This document shows, piece after piece, positions 53,297 through 62,435 of a stretch of DNA of 64,000 nt (positions are counted from its first letter, which is position 1; each line of letters begins with the position of its first letter). The stretch is from positions 310,001 through 374,000 of the forward strand of contig NZ_NGJN01000004.1 in the NCBI RefSeq assembly GCF_002266855.1, given 5' to 3'. Origin of the DNA: Winogradskyella aurantia. Its GTDB lineage: Bacteria; Bacteroidota; Bacteroidia; Flavobacteriales; Flavobacteriaceae. The translations under genes were made by a program, and so were the position numbers. The notes beneath the pieces are model-generated. The model was not told the origin of the DNA. It saw nothing but the letters and a program-made list of their open reading frames with translations, and did no database searches.

Positions 53297-54007
53297 TCAA
53301 TTCTGTTTGAAAAAGTTTAAAATTTCCCTTAAACTCTTAACGGTTTTATAATTAAGACCATTAGTAGCATTTCTTTCTACTTTTTCGTGCTGCCATGTTG
53401 TATGAAAGGGAACGTGGATAGCTTTTGCACCAATATTAATTAAGGGTAAAATATCAGATTTTAAGCTATTTCCAATCATTAAGAATTCCGTTGGATTAAT
53501 GTCCAAATGGTTCAATAATTTCTGATAATTAGCTTCTTGCTTTTCGCTCAAGACCTCAATATGATGAAAGTATTGATTCAGACCAGACTTTTCCAGCTTT
53601 CGTTCTTGGTCCAGTAAATCGCCTTTGGTTGCCAAAATAAGCTTGTAGTCTTTAGATAAGGAGATTAGAACCTCTTCAACACCATCCAACAATTGCACCG
53701 GTTTGTCTATCATGTCCTTACCTATTCTCAGTATTTCAGAGATTATCTTGTTTGAAACTGTTCCATTTGAAAGTTCAATGGATAATTCCACCATTGAAAG
53801 AACAAAGCCTTTTATACCATAGCCATAAGTTGGTAGATTTTTGATTTCCATTCTAAAAAGCTCTTGGTCTATTTTGTTTGGTGTTTCAAAATGAGACAAT
53901 AACATTCCTACTTTTTCCTCTGCCTCCCTAAAATAAGTCTCGTTCACCCATAAGGTATCATCGGCATCAAAACCTATAACTCTTATATTACTGTAATCTA
54001 TTTCCAA
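53297..54007 (-). CDS. HAD family hydrolase (YjjG-like)
   Basis: The 236-residue protein has HAD motifs: [11 protein letters not shown] (nucleophile Asp, acid/base Asp), ILATKGD (motif II), the lysine near [11 protein letters not shown] (motif III) and [12 protein letters not shown] (motif IV). The long helical cap is of the C1 type. The pattern with FDADDTLW resembles YjjG-like nucleotidases or phosphatases. It overlaps kdsB by ten bases, so it is translationally coupled to it; a sugar-phosphate substrate in the Kdo pathway is conceivable but it does not look like KdsC. Confidence 0.83.
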   Translation of the reverse strand: MEIDYSNIRVIGFDADDTLWVNETYFREAEEKVGMLLSHFETPNKIDQELFRMEIKNLPTYGYGIKGFVLSMVELSIELSNGTVSNKIISEILRIGKDMIDKPVQLLDGVEEVLISLSKDYKLILATKGDLLDQERKLEKSGLNQYFHHIEVLSEKQEANYQKLLNHLDINPTEFLMIGNSLKSDILPLINIGAKAIHVPFHTTWQHEKVERNATNGLNYKTVKSLREILNFFKQN

Positions 54008-54726
54008 AGACGTTTCGCTTTTTCTAAATCTTCTGGTGTGTCTATTTCAACCCCTTGAATCGTAGTTTCCACCATTTTAATGCGCTTACCATATTCCAGA
54101 TATCGTATACATTCTATTTTCTCTGTAGCCTCGAGAAATTGCATGGGAAGGGTTGAAAAGTCTAACAAGGCTTGTTTCCTGAAAGCATATATGCCTTTAT
54201 GCTTAAAATATCTTGCTCCAGCATCCTTATCTCTTGGGAATGGAATTGGACTTCTTGAAAAATAAAGGGCATAATTATTTTGGTCTACAATAACTTTTAC
54301 GGTATTAGGGTCCTTGATTTCATTCCAATCCTTAATCTCAACCATTAGCGACGCTAAATCTATATTCTTTTGATAATCATCCTTGAATACCTCTAATACC
54401 TTAAACAGACTTTCACGTTCTGTAAATGGCTCATCTCCCTGTACATTAACTACAATATCGCAGTCCACATTTTCTACCGCTTCCGCTATTCTGTCGCTAC
54501 CCGAGTGATGCTCTTTTTTACTTAAAAGAGCCTTACCCCCATTTTTTACAATTTCATCATAAATAATAGTGCTATCCGTTACCACATAAACTTCGCTAAA
54601 TAAATCAGTAGCTACTGTAGCTTCGTATGTCCTCAGAATAACTGACTTTCCGCCAAGGTTTTTCATAAGTTTGCCTGGAAAGCGCGACGCACTATAGCGT
54701 GCAGGTATCATGGAGATAATCTTCAT
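53998..54726 (-). CDS. kdsB: 3-deoxy-manno-octulosonate cytidylyltransferase
   Basis: Activates Kdo (or Kdo8N) to its CMP form for lipid A inner-core assembly. The 242-residue protein begins [17 protein letters not shown], the CTP-binding signature of CMP-Kdo synthetase, and has [30 protein letters not shown] with the Mg-binding Asp, and ESIxY-like [16 protein letters not shown]. All are at normal positions. It overlaps the HAD gene by ten bases downstream and lies 36 bases after DUF4126. Confidence 0.95.
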   Translation of the reverse strand: MKIISMIPARYSASRFPGKLMKNLGGKSVILRTYEATVATDLFSEVYVVTDSTIIYDEIVKNGGKALLSKKEHHSGSDRIAEAVENVDCDIVVNVQGDEPFTERESLFKVLEVFKDDYQKNIDLASLMVEIKDWNEIKDPNTVKVIVDQNNYALYFSRSPIPFPRDKDAGARYFKHKGIYAFRKQALLDFSTLPMQFLEATEKIECIRYLEYGKRIKMVETTIQGVEIDTPEDLEKAKRLWK

Positions 54727-54762
54727 ACTTTGACTTTAGTCATTAACAAAAATACAGTTTTA

Positions 54763-55335
54763 TTAAGGTTTGCTCTTATTTGGTTTGAACTTTTTGTAGA
54801 ATCTAAATACGATATAAAAAATGACCATAACCAATATAAAGGCAAGAACAGGTAAGAATATAGAAACAATCGACATAACAATCGATGTTCCAGTTTCAAG
54901 AGTGGTTACAATAGGATTAGCAAACCCCGCAGTTGATACCGTTGAACTCATACGCGTTACACCAGCAGAACTTTTAATGGCACCAGCAGTCCCTCCACCA
55001 GCAATAATGGCCAAAGCCCATGTTATTAAAGGACTCAAATCTGTAACGGTCGAAACCATTATGGCTATCCCAGCTATTGTAGCAAGTGGTATGGCGATGG
55101 TATCTAGGGCGTTATCAATTATAGGGATATAATAGGCTAAAATTTCAACAAATGTGGCTATTCCCAAAATAACCAATGCTGATGTACTACCTAGCCATAT
55201 CCAGTTGTCGTTTAGCTCCCAAATATTAAAATGTGCTGCTAAGCTAAGAGCAAATAATGGAAGGAAAACTCTAAACCCAGCCGAAGCTGCCAAGCCGATA
55301 CCTAGAAAAACACTTAAAATAGTTTCTGTGGTCAT
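54763..55335 (-). CDS. DUF4126 family membrane protein
   Basis: The 190-residue protein has about five TM segments with Gly/Ala-rich stretches typical of DUF4126 (GIGLAASAGFRVFLPLFALSLAAH, PLATIAGIAIMVSTVTDLSPL, IIAGGGTAGAIKSSAGVTRM). Function is unknown. It lies four bases after the RecD-like helicase gene and 36 before kdsB, probably in one operon. Confidence 0.88.
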   Translation of the reverse strand: MTTETILSVFLGIGLAASAGFRVFLPLFALSLAAHFNIWELNDNWIWLGSTSALVILGIATFVEILAYYIPIIDNALDTIAIPLATIAGIAIMVSTVTDLSPLITWALAIIAGGGTAGAIKSSAGVTRMSSTVSTAGFANPIVTTLETGTSIVMSIVSIFLPVLAFILVMVIFYIVFRFYKKFKPNKSKP

Positions 55336-55339
55336 TCTT

Positions 55340-56782
55340 CTAATTTATATGATTTGCAACAAACATGTCATCCTTGAACCCTATTAAATAAAGCTTCTCT
55401 TTTGCTCTCGTTACTGCCGTATACAACCATCTTATGTAATCCTTATCCATACCATTCGGTAGATAAGGTTGCTCTACGAAAATGGTATTCCATTGTCCCC
55501 CTTGTGATTTATGACAGGTTATTGCATAAGAAAACTTAACTTGTAAGGCATTGAAATACTTATTGTTTTTTACACCCATAAATTTTTTGTAGTTAGAGGT
55601 TTCATTAGCATAATCTTTGGACACTTCCGTATAAAGCGTATTTGACGCTTCATAACTAAGCGATGCACTTTCTACATCTAAGGTGTCGAGGAGTAACACC
55701 GTTTCAAAAGGTTTCATTTTAGGGTAATCTACCATTTTAACCTTTACTTCAGCAAACCTAAAGCCATATAATTCTTTAATGCCAAAGATTTCTAGGACTT
55801 CAATAATATCACCATTAGCTATGAAACCAGCTTCAGTTGTTGGTTTTATCCAAAAGTAATTATTCTTTACAACCATTAAATAGTCACCAGTCGACAATTC
55901 GCTGTCTTGAAATAAGATACGCTCCCTTATTTGCTTATTGTACAAATTTGCCCGTTTGTTGCTTCTCACAATAATTGCGGTCTCCTCATATCCATTACTG
56001 CCGTAAGCATCATTAATTGCATCCATAATTTCATAACCGTCTACAAGCCTTACAATATCCTTAAAGTTCTGGATGTTAAATTTAAAGCTATCGTAGAAAG
56101 CCGTTTCTAAAACATCACGCAATGCTGTTGCATTTTCAAGAATACCTGAATCTTCCTCCTGACGCACCACTTCATCGAGTTCTATACTAGTGACGTTCTT
56201 GTTGTAATTCAAATCTAATTTGTCTCCATCTAAGGCTGGGCTTAAATCGGATTTTACAGGAGGTAATTGTGCCACATCACCTATTAAAAGCAGTTTACAT
56301 TGATGACCAGAATAAACATACTGTATCAAATCGTCTAAAAGTGAGCCGTTTTCAAAAAGTTTTGAATCTGACGGAACATCTGGTATCATAGAGGCTTCAT
56401 CAACAATAAAAATGGTGTTCCTATGTTTGTTGGGCTGCATCACGAATTTTACACCTCCTCCTTTTTCTTTCTTAGGGAAATATATTTTTTTATGAATGGT
56501 AAAGGCCTCTTTTTTAGCATAATTAGAAATAACCTTGGCGGCCCTGCCTGTTGGTGCCATTAGCACAGCACTTTTTTTTGCCTGCCAAAGATTAGACACG
56601 CAAGTACCAATAATACTGGTTTTTCCAGTTCCGGCATAGCCCTTAAGCAGATATAGCGCGTTTGGGGACTTATCGAATATGAATTGGGATATCTGCATTA
56701 AAACCTCATCCTGTTTGGTGGTTGGTTGAAAAGGAAATTTAGATTTTAACAACGAATAAAATGCCGAAGCATTAGTAATCAT
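55340..56782 (-). CDS. RecD-like ATP-dependent DNA helicase (AAA_30/UvrD_C_2)
   Basis: The 480-residue superfamily 1B helicase has Walker A GYAGTGKTS (residues 48-56), motif Ia TGRAAKVISNYA, Walker B FIVDEASMI, motif III LLLIGDVAQLPPV, motif V/VI segments ITCHKSQGGQW and RWLYTAVTRAKEKLYLIG. It is shorter than RecD2 and lacks an extended N-terminal domain; the family is found in Bacteroidota as a RecD/Dda-like helicase of unclear role. First gene of the probable minus-strand operon that continues through DUF4126 and kdsB. Confidence 0.9.
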   Translation of the reverse strand: MITNASAFYSLLKSKFPFQPTTKQDEVLMQISQFIFDKSPNALYLLKGYAGTGKTSIIGTCVSNLWQAKKSAVLMAPTGRAAKVISNYAKKEAFTIHKKIYFPKKEKGGGVKFVMQPNKHRNTIFIVDEASMIPDVPSDSKLFENGSLLDDLIQYVYSGHQCKLLLIGDVAQLPPVKSDLSPALDGDKLDLNYNKNVTSIELDEVVRQEEDSGILENATALRDVLETAFYDSFKFNIQNFKDIVRLVDGYEIMDAINDAYGSNGYEETAIIVRSNKRANLYNKQIRERILFQDSELSTGDYLMVVKNNYFWIKPTTEAGFIANGDIIEVLEIFGIKELYGFRFAEVKVKMVDYPKMKPFETVLLLDTLDVESASLSYEASNTLYTEVSKDYANETSNYKKFMGVKNNKYFNALQVKFSYAITCHKSQGGQWNTIFVEQPYLPNGMDKDYIRWLYTAVTRAKEKLYLIGFKDDMFVANHIN

Positions 56783-56880
56783 AGAGTTTTATTTACTTGG
56801 CAAGATAATATTATTCTTTGGTTTAGAATGGCTCGCCAATTGCCGTTTTGTAATTTAAATGATTTTTAATTAGATAGTTT

Positions 56881-56908
56881 TTGTGAATAAAAAAAAATTG
56901 TAGATTTG
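56881..56908 (+). promoter_or_regulatory. Complete Bacteroidota -33/-7 promoter
   Basis: TTG (56881-56883), 17 bases of A-rich spacer, then TAGATTTG (56901-56908), a full TTG-N17-TAnnTTTG match, 27 bases before the ATG at 56936. The best-formed primary-sigma promoter I see in the window. Confidence 0.55.
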
Positions 56909-56935
56909 CGATAGACCTAATTAATAAACAAAACT

Positions 56936-57664
56936 ATGTTAGACGTAATTATAGCAATTGTAGTTATTATTTTATTAACCATTGGTATTGTATGGTTAAT
57001 AGACAGATTTGTCCCTAAAAAATTCAAACCGGTTATAAACCTTCTTTTGTGGGGATTAATCATTTATTTAGGTTACATCACCTTTATGTCGGTTTACAAA
57101 GAAATTCAGTTCAACCAATTAAAGGTAAAGCGTTATCAAGTGGTAATAGACCGTTTGATTGATATAAGAGATACACAATTAGCTTATAAAGAGGTTAAAG
57201 GAGAATATGCTGATACTTTTGATAAATTAATCAATTTTATAGATGAGGATAGCGTACCAATTACACAGAGAAGAGATACATTAGTATTAGATGAAGAAAG
57301 GACACGTGCCTTTGGTGGGGTAGAAACCATGAAAACTATTACTCTTATAGACACGTTAGACCATTGGTTTGTTAAAGATTCTATATTTAAAGGCAATAGT
57401 CGCTACAAGAGCATGGCAGATGTCGGTGTTGGAGAGCCCGGTGCAAAGTTTGTGCTTAAGGCAGGTAAAATTGAAGAAATTCCTGTTTTTGAGGCAAGTG
57501 TCGATAAAGCTGTTGTTTTATATGATCAAGAGCCCTACCTTATAGAAAAAGAAAAACAAGCAATTTCTATTGCCGGAGTAAAAGGACCTTCTGTGAAAAT
57601 TGGCTCTATGGAAGAGGTTAGCACCAGCGGTAATTGGGGTAAAGATTTGTCTACAAAGGAATAA
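56936..57664 (+). CDS. Conserved hypothetical membrane-anchored protein
   Basis: The 242-residue protein has two N-terminal TM segments (about 2-25 and 33-52: IIAIVVIILLTIGIVWLIDRF, INLLLWGLIIYLGYITF), then a soluble domain with YKEVKGEYADTFDKLINFI, TMKTITLIDTLDHW and a beta-rich C-terminus. I recognise no family. It looks like the first gene of a plus-strand unit with the DUF3822 and rsmD genes: three bases separate its stop from the next start. Confidence 0.75.
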   Translation: MLDVIIAIVVIILLTIGIVWLIDRFVPKKFKPVINLLLWGLIIYLGYITFMSVYKEIQFNQLKVKRYQVVIDRLIDIRDTQLAYKEVKGEYADTFDKLINFIDEDSVPITQRRDTLVLDEERTRAFGGVETMKTITLIDTLDHWFVKDSIFKGNSRYKSMADVGVGEPGAKFVLKAGKIEEIPVFEASVDKAVVLYDQEPYLIEKEKQAISIAGVKGPSVKIGSMEEVSTSGNWGKDLSTKE

Positions 57665-57667
57665 ATT

Positions 57668-58474
57668 TTGGCTAAACACAATATTAAAGAATTGTCCATT
57701 CAAGTGAATTTGAATGGACTTTCTTTTTGTATACTAAATAGAAGTTCTAACAGGATCGAATATCTTAATTTTCTAGAATTCGAAAACAAACTTGGTCCAT
57801 TCGACCTACTTAATCGGCTTAAAACTGAGCTAAGTTCAAATAGCGTTTTCTCTGATGAATTTGAAGACGTATTAGTCATTCATCAAAATGAATTGGCCAC
57901 TCTAGTACCACAAGAACTTTATGATGCCAAATACAAGGCGGATTATTTAAAATTTAACTCTAAAATTCTAAAAACTGACTTTATAACGCACGACAAGATT
58001 GCTGTTAATGAGAGTGTCGTTGTCTATGTTCCATATGTCAATATAAACAACTACATTTTTGATACGTTTGGAGAGTTTGTGTTTAAACATTCTTTGACAG
58101 TTTTTGTAGATACCGTATTACAAAAACACAAGAACAACCAGGGTCCAATAGTATGCATTAACGTCAACCATAATTCTATAGAGTTAATTGTATTAGATGG
58201 CAATGATATTCAGCTAATAAACAGTTTTGAGTGTCACAGTCTTGAAGACTTTATTTATTACGTGCTGTTTGTTTTTGAACAATTAGAGTTAGATGTCGAG
58301 ACAACCCCTGTTAAGGTTAGTGGACAGATTGATAAAGCAGATAAATATTTCGAAGTGCTCTACAGGTATATCAGAGATGTAGATTTTTTGGATTTAGGCC
58401 TAAATTTTCAATTCGCAGATTCCATTGACGATAGTCAATTATCACGATATTTTTTAATTTTAAATTCTTTTTAG
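57668..58474 (+). CDS. DUF3822 family protein
   Basis: The 268-residue protein starts at TTG and matches the DUF3822 family of Bacteroidota: LSIQVNLNGLSFCILNRSSNRIEYL near the start, KFNSKILKTDFITHDKI and VYVPYVNINNYIFDTFG in the middle, and a second actin-like half with ICINVNHNSIELIVLDGN. The double-domain arrangement suggests an ASKHA (actin/HSP70) fold, but no function is known. Its stop overlaps the rsmD GTG by one base. The close link to rsmD is conserved in this phylum. Confidence 0.85.
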   Translation: MAKHNIKELSIQVNLNGLSFCILNRSSNRIEYLNFLEFENKLGPFDLLNRLKTELSSNSVFSDEFEDVLVIHQNELATLVPQELYDAKYKADYLKFNSKILKTDFITHDKIAVNESVVVYVPYVNINNYIFDTFGEFVFKHSLTVFVDTVLQKHKNNQGPIVCINVNHNSIELIVLDGNDIQLINSFECHSLEDFIYYVLFVFEQLELDVETTPVKVSGQIDKADKYFEVLYRYIRDVDFLDLGLNFQFADSIDDSQLSRYFLILNSF

Positions 58475-59010
58475 TGCGAATTATTTCGGGACAGTTCAAA
58501 GGGCGACGCATTACCGCTCCCAAAAAATTACCGGTCAGGCCAACAACAGATATGGCTAAAGAATCCCTTTTTAACATTTTAAACAACCAATATTATTTCG
58601 ATGAAATTTCAATATTAGATCTTTTCTCTGGCACTGGTAATATTAGTTATGAATTCGCATCGAGAGGCACCGAGCAAATTGTAGCAATTGATAATAATTA
58701 TGGCTGCATAAAATTTATAAACGAAACGGCTGATTCTTTTGAAATGCCAATAAATACAATCAAGATCGATGTATTTAAGTTTTTGGAGAGCTCAAATCAA
58801 AGTTTTGATGTTATTTTTGCTGATCCGCCCTATAATTTTGATGTTGAAACCTTTGCCAAAATTCCAGAATTAGCCTTTAAAAATAAATTATTATCTGATG
58901 AGGGTTTACTCATTGTTGAACACTCTAAGCATACGGACCTCAGTTATTTAGATTATTTTTCATATTCTAAAAGCTATGGCGGAAATACCTTCAGTTTTTT
59001 TAAAAGATAA
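58474..59010 (+). CDS. rsmD: 16S rRNA (guanine966-N2)-methyltransferase RsmD family
   Basis: The 178-residue protein starts at GTG overlapping the previous stop. It has RIISGQFKGRRITAPK at the N-terminus, the SAM-binding ILDLFSGTGNISYEFASRG, and the catalytic FADPPYNF motif, all typical of RsmD. It methylates G966 (E. coli numbering) of 16S rRNA in the small subunit. A strong terminator (59022-59045) follows after 11 bases. Confidence 0.93.
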   Translation: MRIISGQFKGRRITAPKKLPVRPTTDMAKESLFNILNNQYYFDEISILDLFSGTGNISYEFASRGTEQIVAIDNNYGCIKFINETADSFEMPINTIKIDVFKFLESSNQSFDVIFADPPYNFDVETFAKIPELAFKNKLLSDEGLLIVEHSKHTDLSYLDYFSYSKSYGGNTFSFFKR

Positions 59011-59021
59011 GATTAAAAACA

Positions 59022-59045
59022 AAGCTTCATGAAAACATGAAGCTT
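59022..59045. terminator. Bidirectional intrinsic terminator between rsmD and rnpB
   Basis: AAGCTTCATG (59022-59031) pairs perfectly with CATGAAGCTT (59036-59045) around loop AAAA. T-rich sequence follows on both strands, serving rsmD (plus) and rnpB (minus). Confidence 0.85.
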
Positions 59046-59054
59046 GTTTATTTA

Positions 59055-59355
59055 GAGTAAACCTATAAGCCGAATTCTGTACTCACAAAGAGTCCTTATC
59101 ATTTATCTACGTTTACTGTTACCAGTAAACTTTAGCTGTCTACCCTCTAACATCGGGCGTGCAGCCCTCAAGCGTTAGTTTACATGACATTGCACCACAC
59201 AGAGTTTACCTGATTTCACTACAGCATTACCTGTACATTCTTTCTGTTGCACTTTTCCTCACCTCACGGTGGATGGCCGTTAGCCACTGCATCGCACTTT
59301 GGTGTTCGGACTTTCCTACCCTAAATAAATTTAGAATCGATAAGGCGATTTACTC
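59055..59355 (-). ncRNA. rnpB: RNase P RNA (catalytic subunit)
   Basis: On the minus strand this encodes the ribozyme that processes tRNA 5' ends. The universal core is clear: GGAAAGTCCGAACACC near the 5' end (59306-59330 region) and ACAGAATTCGGCTTATAGG near the 3' end (about 59062-59081). The ends are set by helix P1: GAGTAAATC at the 5' end (59347-59355) pairs with GGTTTACTC at the 3' end (59055-59063). About 301 nt, within the range for type A bacterial RNase P RNA. A -7 element lies at 59360-59367 and a terminator at 59022-59045. An ORF inside (59159-59368, plus strand) is a by-product. Confidence 0.93.
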
Positions 59356-59359
59356 GTTC

Positions 59360-59367
59360 CAAAAGTA
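59360..59367 (-). promoter_or_regulatory. -7 element of rnpB
   Basis: The minus strand reads TACTTTTG, matching TAnnTTTG, ending five bases before the P1 helix of RNase P RNA, as expected for transcription starting at the mature 5' end. Confidence 0.5.
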
Positions 59368-59497
59368 AGTAAATTGTTAATAACTCATACTAATTTTAAA
59401 GCGTAATAAATGTGAATTAGACGCTTATTATTAAATTTGTAAATCGACTGTTTGTTACATTATTTATTACCATTAAAAGCATTAAAAACCATATAAA

Positions 59498-61225
59498 TTG
59501 GAACATTTCGTAGTATCTGCGCGCAAGTATAGACCACAATCCTTTAAAGATGTTGTGGGTCAGCAGGCTATAACCAATACGCTAACTAATGCTATAGAAA
59601 ATAATCATTTAGCTCAAGCGCTACTTTTTACTGGTCCAAGAGGAGTTGGTAAAACCTCATGTGCTCGCATTTTGGCCAAAATGATAAATAGTGATGAAAA
59701 CACGAGTGAAGAGGAGGACTTTGCCTTTAATATTTTTGAATTGGACGCAGCATCCAATAATTCAGTGGACGATATAAGGAACCTTACCGACCAAGTCCGT
59801 ATTCCGCCACAAGTTGGAAAATATAAGGTCTACATTATTGATGAGGTCCATATGTTATCACAAGCTGCCTTCAATGCCTTTCTTAAAACACTTGAAGAAC
59901 CACCAAATCATTGTATTTTCATTCTCGCCACAACAGAAAAGCATAAAATCATCCCTACAATTTTATCGCGTTGTCAAATTTTTGATTTTAAACGTATTAC
60001 CGTAACTGATGCCAAGGAGTATTTAAAATATATTGCCGAAGAACAAGGTATAAACGCAGAGGATGACGCCTTGCATATTATCGCCCAAAAAGCCGATGGC
60101 GCCATGCGTGATGCTCTCTCCATTTTTGATCGTGTTGTAAGTTTTTCGGGTAAGAACCTGACACGGCAAGCGGTTACAGAAAACCTTAATGTCCTAGATT
60201 ACGAAACGTATTTTACAAGTACTGATTTTATTATAGAAAATAAGATTCCAGAGCTATTGGTGCAGTTCAATACCATTCTCGCAAAAGGTTTTGATGGTCA
60301 TCACTATATTGCTGGTTTGGCCTCTCATTTTAGGGATTTAATGGTGTGTAAAAACGAAGCGACCTTAGACTTGCTCGAAGTAGGAGAAGACACTACGCAA
60401 ACTTACATTGAACAATCTCGAAAAACATCCCATAGTTTTCTATTGAAGGGTATTGACCTAGCCAATGATTGTGATTTAAAATATAGGTCTAGTAAAAATC
60501 AAAGATTACTGGTTGAGCTAACCTTGATGCAATTAGCCTCTATCACTTTTGATGGAGAAAAAAAAAACAATAAACACTACATAATTCCACCTTCGTATTT
60601 TGAGGCTAAAGGTATAAGACCCATAAAAGTCAAGGAGGTTAAAAATACCCCTCAAGCTAATGCCTTGAAGGAAAAGATTGAACCTGCCATTGAAGAACCA
60701 AAACTTGAACCGATGCAGGTTGCTGAACCTAAGGAATTACCAAAAATATCAATTGATAAGGGTAAAAAGGCAACCTCAGGATTATCATTAAAGAGCATTC
60801 GCGAGAAAAAAGAGCATCAAATAAAGCAGCTCGATGTTATTATTGACGAAGAATCCCTACCTAGAGAACAAGTAACGCAGGAAGATCTAAAAAAAGCTTG
60901 GACCGACTACACAAAAAGGTTAGAAAAAAAGGGAGAAAAAATACTAGCCTCCATTTTACAAATGGAAAATCCCAAATTGAAGGGAACATCAATTTGTTTA
61001 ACATATTCTAACAATACAAGCAAGATTGAAGTAGAACGTGCCCAATATCCACTTTTGGTTTTTTTAAAGAAAACACTGAAAAACTATGACCTTAAATTAG
61101 ACATAACAGTCAATGAGGAAATAGCAAAAAAATACGCTTTTACACCCCAGGAAAAATACGAAAAACTTAAGGAAAAGAATACCAATATTGAACTTTTGAA
61201 ACGTACATTCGGTCTAGATATTTAA
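59498..61225 (+). CDS. dnaX: DNA polymerase III subunit gamma/tau
   Basis: The 575-residue clamp-loader ATPase starts at TTG. It has Walker A GPRGVGKTS (46-54), Walker B with VYIIDEVHMLSQAAFNAFLKTLEEPP, the sensor LATTEKHKI and the SRC arginine finger (PTILSRCQIFDF). The four-cysteine zinc module that normally lies between Walker A and LIEIDAAS is absent: the segment is KMINSDENTSEEEDFAFNIFELDAAS. I recall this as typical of Flavobacteriaceae. The C-terminal 200 residues are Lys/Glu-rich and correspond to tau. A lipoprotein-like gene follows four bases later. Confidence 0.95.
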   Translation: MEHFVVSARKYRPQSFKDVVGQQAITNTLTNAIENNHLAQALLFTGPRGVGKTSCARILAKMINSDENTSEEEDFAFNIFELDAASNNSVDDIRNLTDQVRIPPQVGKYKVYIIDEVHMLSQAAFNAFLKTLEEPPNHCIFILATTEKHKIIPTILSRCQIFDFKRITVTDAKEYLKYIAEEQGINAEDDALHIIAQKADGAMRDALSIFDRVVSFSGKNLTRQAVTENLNVLDYETYFTSTDFIIENKIPELLVQFNTILAKGFDGHHYIAGLASHFRDLMVCKNEATLDLLEVGEDTTQTYIEQSRKTSHSFLLKGIDLANDCDLKYRSSKNQRLLVELTLMQLASITFDGEKKNNKHYIIPPSYFEAKGIRPIKVKEVKNTPQANALKEKIEPAIEEPKLEPMQVAEPKELPKISIDKGKKATSGLSLKSIREKKEHQIKQLDVIIDEESLPREQVTQEDLKKAWTDYTKRLEKKGEKILASILQMENPKLKGTSICLTYSNNTSKIEVERAQYPLLVFLKKTLKNYDLKLDITVNEEIAKKYAFTPQEKYEKLKEKNTNIELLKRTFGLDI

Positions 61226-61229
61226 AATA

Positions 61230-61799
61230 ATGAAGAGGTTTATTTTTACCACAATAATACTTTCTCTTCTGTTCTTTACTTGTGAGGGCAGAAAAAGTCA
61301 CCATGAGTCATTAAAGCAAAGTGTTGCTGAATTCAAAAAGGAAAATGACCTTGTAAAGATTGTTTATCTACCAGAGTACTATCAAGAAACCAAAATAGAT
61401 TCTACGCTAAGTAATGGGTATACAGCAAGAATAAAAACTTTTACTAACATGAAGGAAAGTCGGTTATTTATTGACACCAAAGACAATATCTTAACTAAGA
61501 CCTATTATAGAAAGATTGAGAGTGACGTCACTGTAGAATTTAAAAACAACATTGTTTTCAATCGCCCTATAACTAACCAATTTATTGAAAACGCCATTAA
61601 CGAATCTAGTATTAAACTAAAAAATTACAAGCTCGATGGTATTTGGTTAGACCAAGAAAAATCCCTGGACAAAAATCTTTTAAGCATAGACATTCGCTAT
61701 ACTAGTTTGAACACCCAAAAAAAATATCTGTATTTCAACTTACAAATAAATTGGATGGGCCATTATTACATAACCGTAAACGAAAACCCTAATTTTTAA
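61230..61799 (+). CDS. Hypothetical exported, possibly lipid-anchored protein
   Basis: The 189-residue protein has a signal peptide with a Cys at residue 18 after a hydrophobic stretch (IILSLLFFTCEGRK), a weak lipobox, so a lipoprotein is plausible. The rest shows beta-rich charged segments (GYTARIKTFTNMKESRLFI) without recognisable family. It lies four bases after dnaX and three before miaE, so probably in the same transcript. Confidence 0.7.
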   Translation: MKRFIFTTIILSLLFFTCEGRKSHHESLKQSVAEFKKENDLVKIVYLPEYYQETKIDSTLSNGYTARIKTFTNMKESRLFIDTKDNILTKTYYRKIESDVTVEFKNNIVFNRPITNQFIENAINESSIKLKNYKLDGIWLDQEKSLDKNLLSIDIRYTSLNTQKKYLYFNLQINWMGHYYITVNENPNF

Positions 61800-61802
61800 T
61801 AT

Positions 61803-62384
61803 ATGCTTGGACTTAAGTTACCTACAGACCCGAGATGGGTAAATATCGTAGAAAAAAACATTGAAGATATTCTTACCGACCATGCCTACTGTGAGCAGAA
61901 AGCGGCAAGTACTGCTATTTCTTTAATTGTAGGCTTCCCGGAATATACCGAACTTGTCGAAGAAATGACAGATTTGGTGCAAGAGGAAATGAGCCATTTT
62001 AAAATGGTTCATGAAAAAATAATTGAAAATGGCTGGACACTAGGAAGAGACAGAAAAGATGAATACGTTCTTGCGTTATTAAAGTTTTTCCCAAAAGGCG
62101 GCAGCAGAACTACGCAATTGGTGCATAGATTACTTTATGCTGCACTTATTGAGGCTAGGAGCTGCGAACGTTTTAAACTATTATCAGAAGAATTAGAAGA
62201 TAAAAAATTGGCGAAATTCTATAAAAAACTAATGATAAGTGAAGCTAGCCACTACACTATGTTTTTAAAATTTGCACGTAAGTATGGTAACCGCAAGGAG
62301 GTTGACAAAAAGTGGGAAGACTTGTTACTATTTGAGGCAGAAATCATGAAGCAACTCGGCAAAAAAGAAACCATTCACGGGTAA
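61803..62384 (+). CDS. miaE: tRNA-(ms2io6A)-hydroxylase
   Basis: MiaE hydroxylates the isopentenyl group of ms2i6A37 in tRNA, a non-heme di-iron reaction requiring O2. The 193-residue protein has the ferritin-like four-helix ligands: DHAYCEQKAAST (Glu), EEMSHFKMVHE (Glu, His), EARSCERF (Glu) and EASHYTMF (Glu, His), in the expected order. Full length. It follows the lipoprotein-like gene by three bases. No T-run terminator follows; the next gene is convergent. Confidence 0.92.
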   Translation: MLGLKLPTDPRWVNIVEKNIEDILTDHAYCEQKAASTAISLIVGFPEYTELVEEMTDLVQEEMSHFKMVHEKIIENGWTLGRDRKDEYVLALLKFFPKGGSRTTQLVHRLLYAALIEARSCERFKLLSEELEDKKLAKFYKKLMISEASHYTMFLKFARKYGNRKEVDKKWEDLLLFEAEIMKQLGKKETIHG

Positions 62385-62435
62385 AAAAATTCCCTCGAGA
62401 AAGTATCCAAGTTATTTTTACATCTCAGCACCGGT

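Noticed and set aside
54821..55132. Plus-strand 103-codon ORF
   Set aside because: Shadow of the repetitive DUF4126 membrane protein on the other strand.
59159..59368. Plus-strand 69-codon ORF
   Set aside because: It lies on the opposite strand to RNase P RNA, whose conserved core is unmistakable; no protein features.
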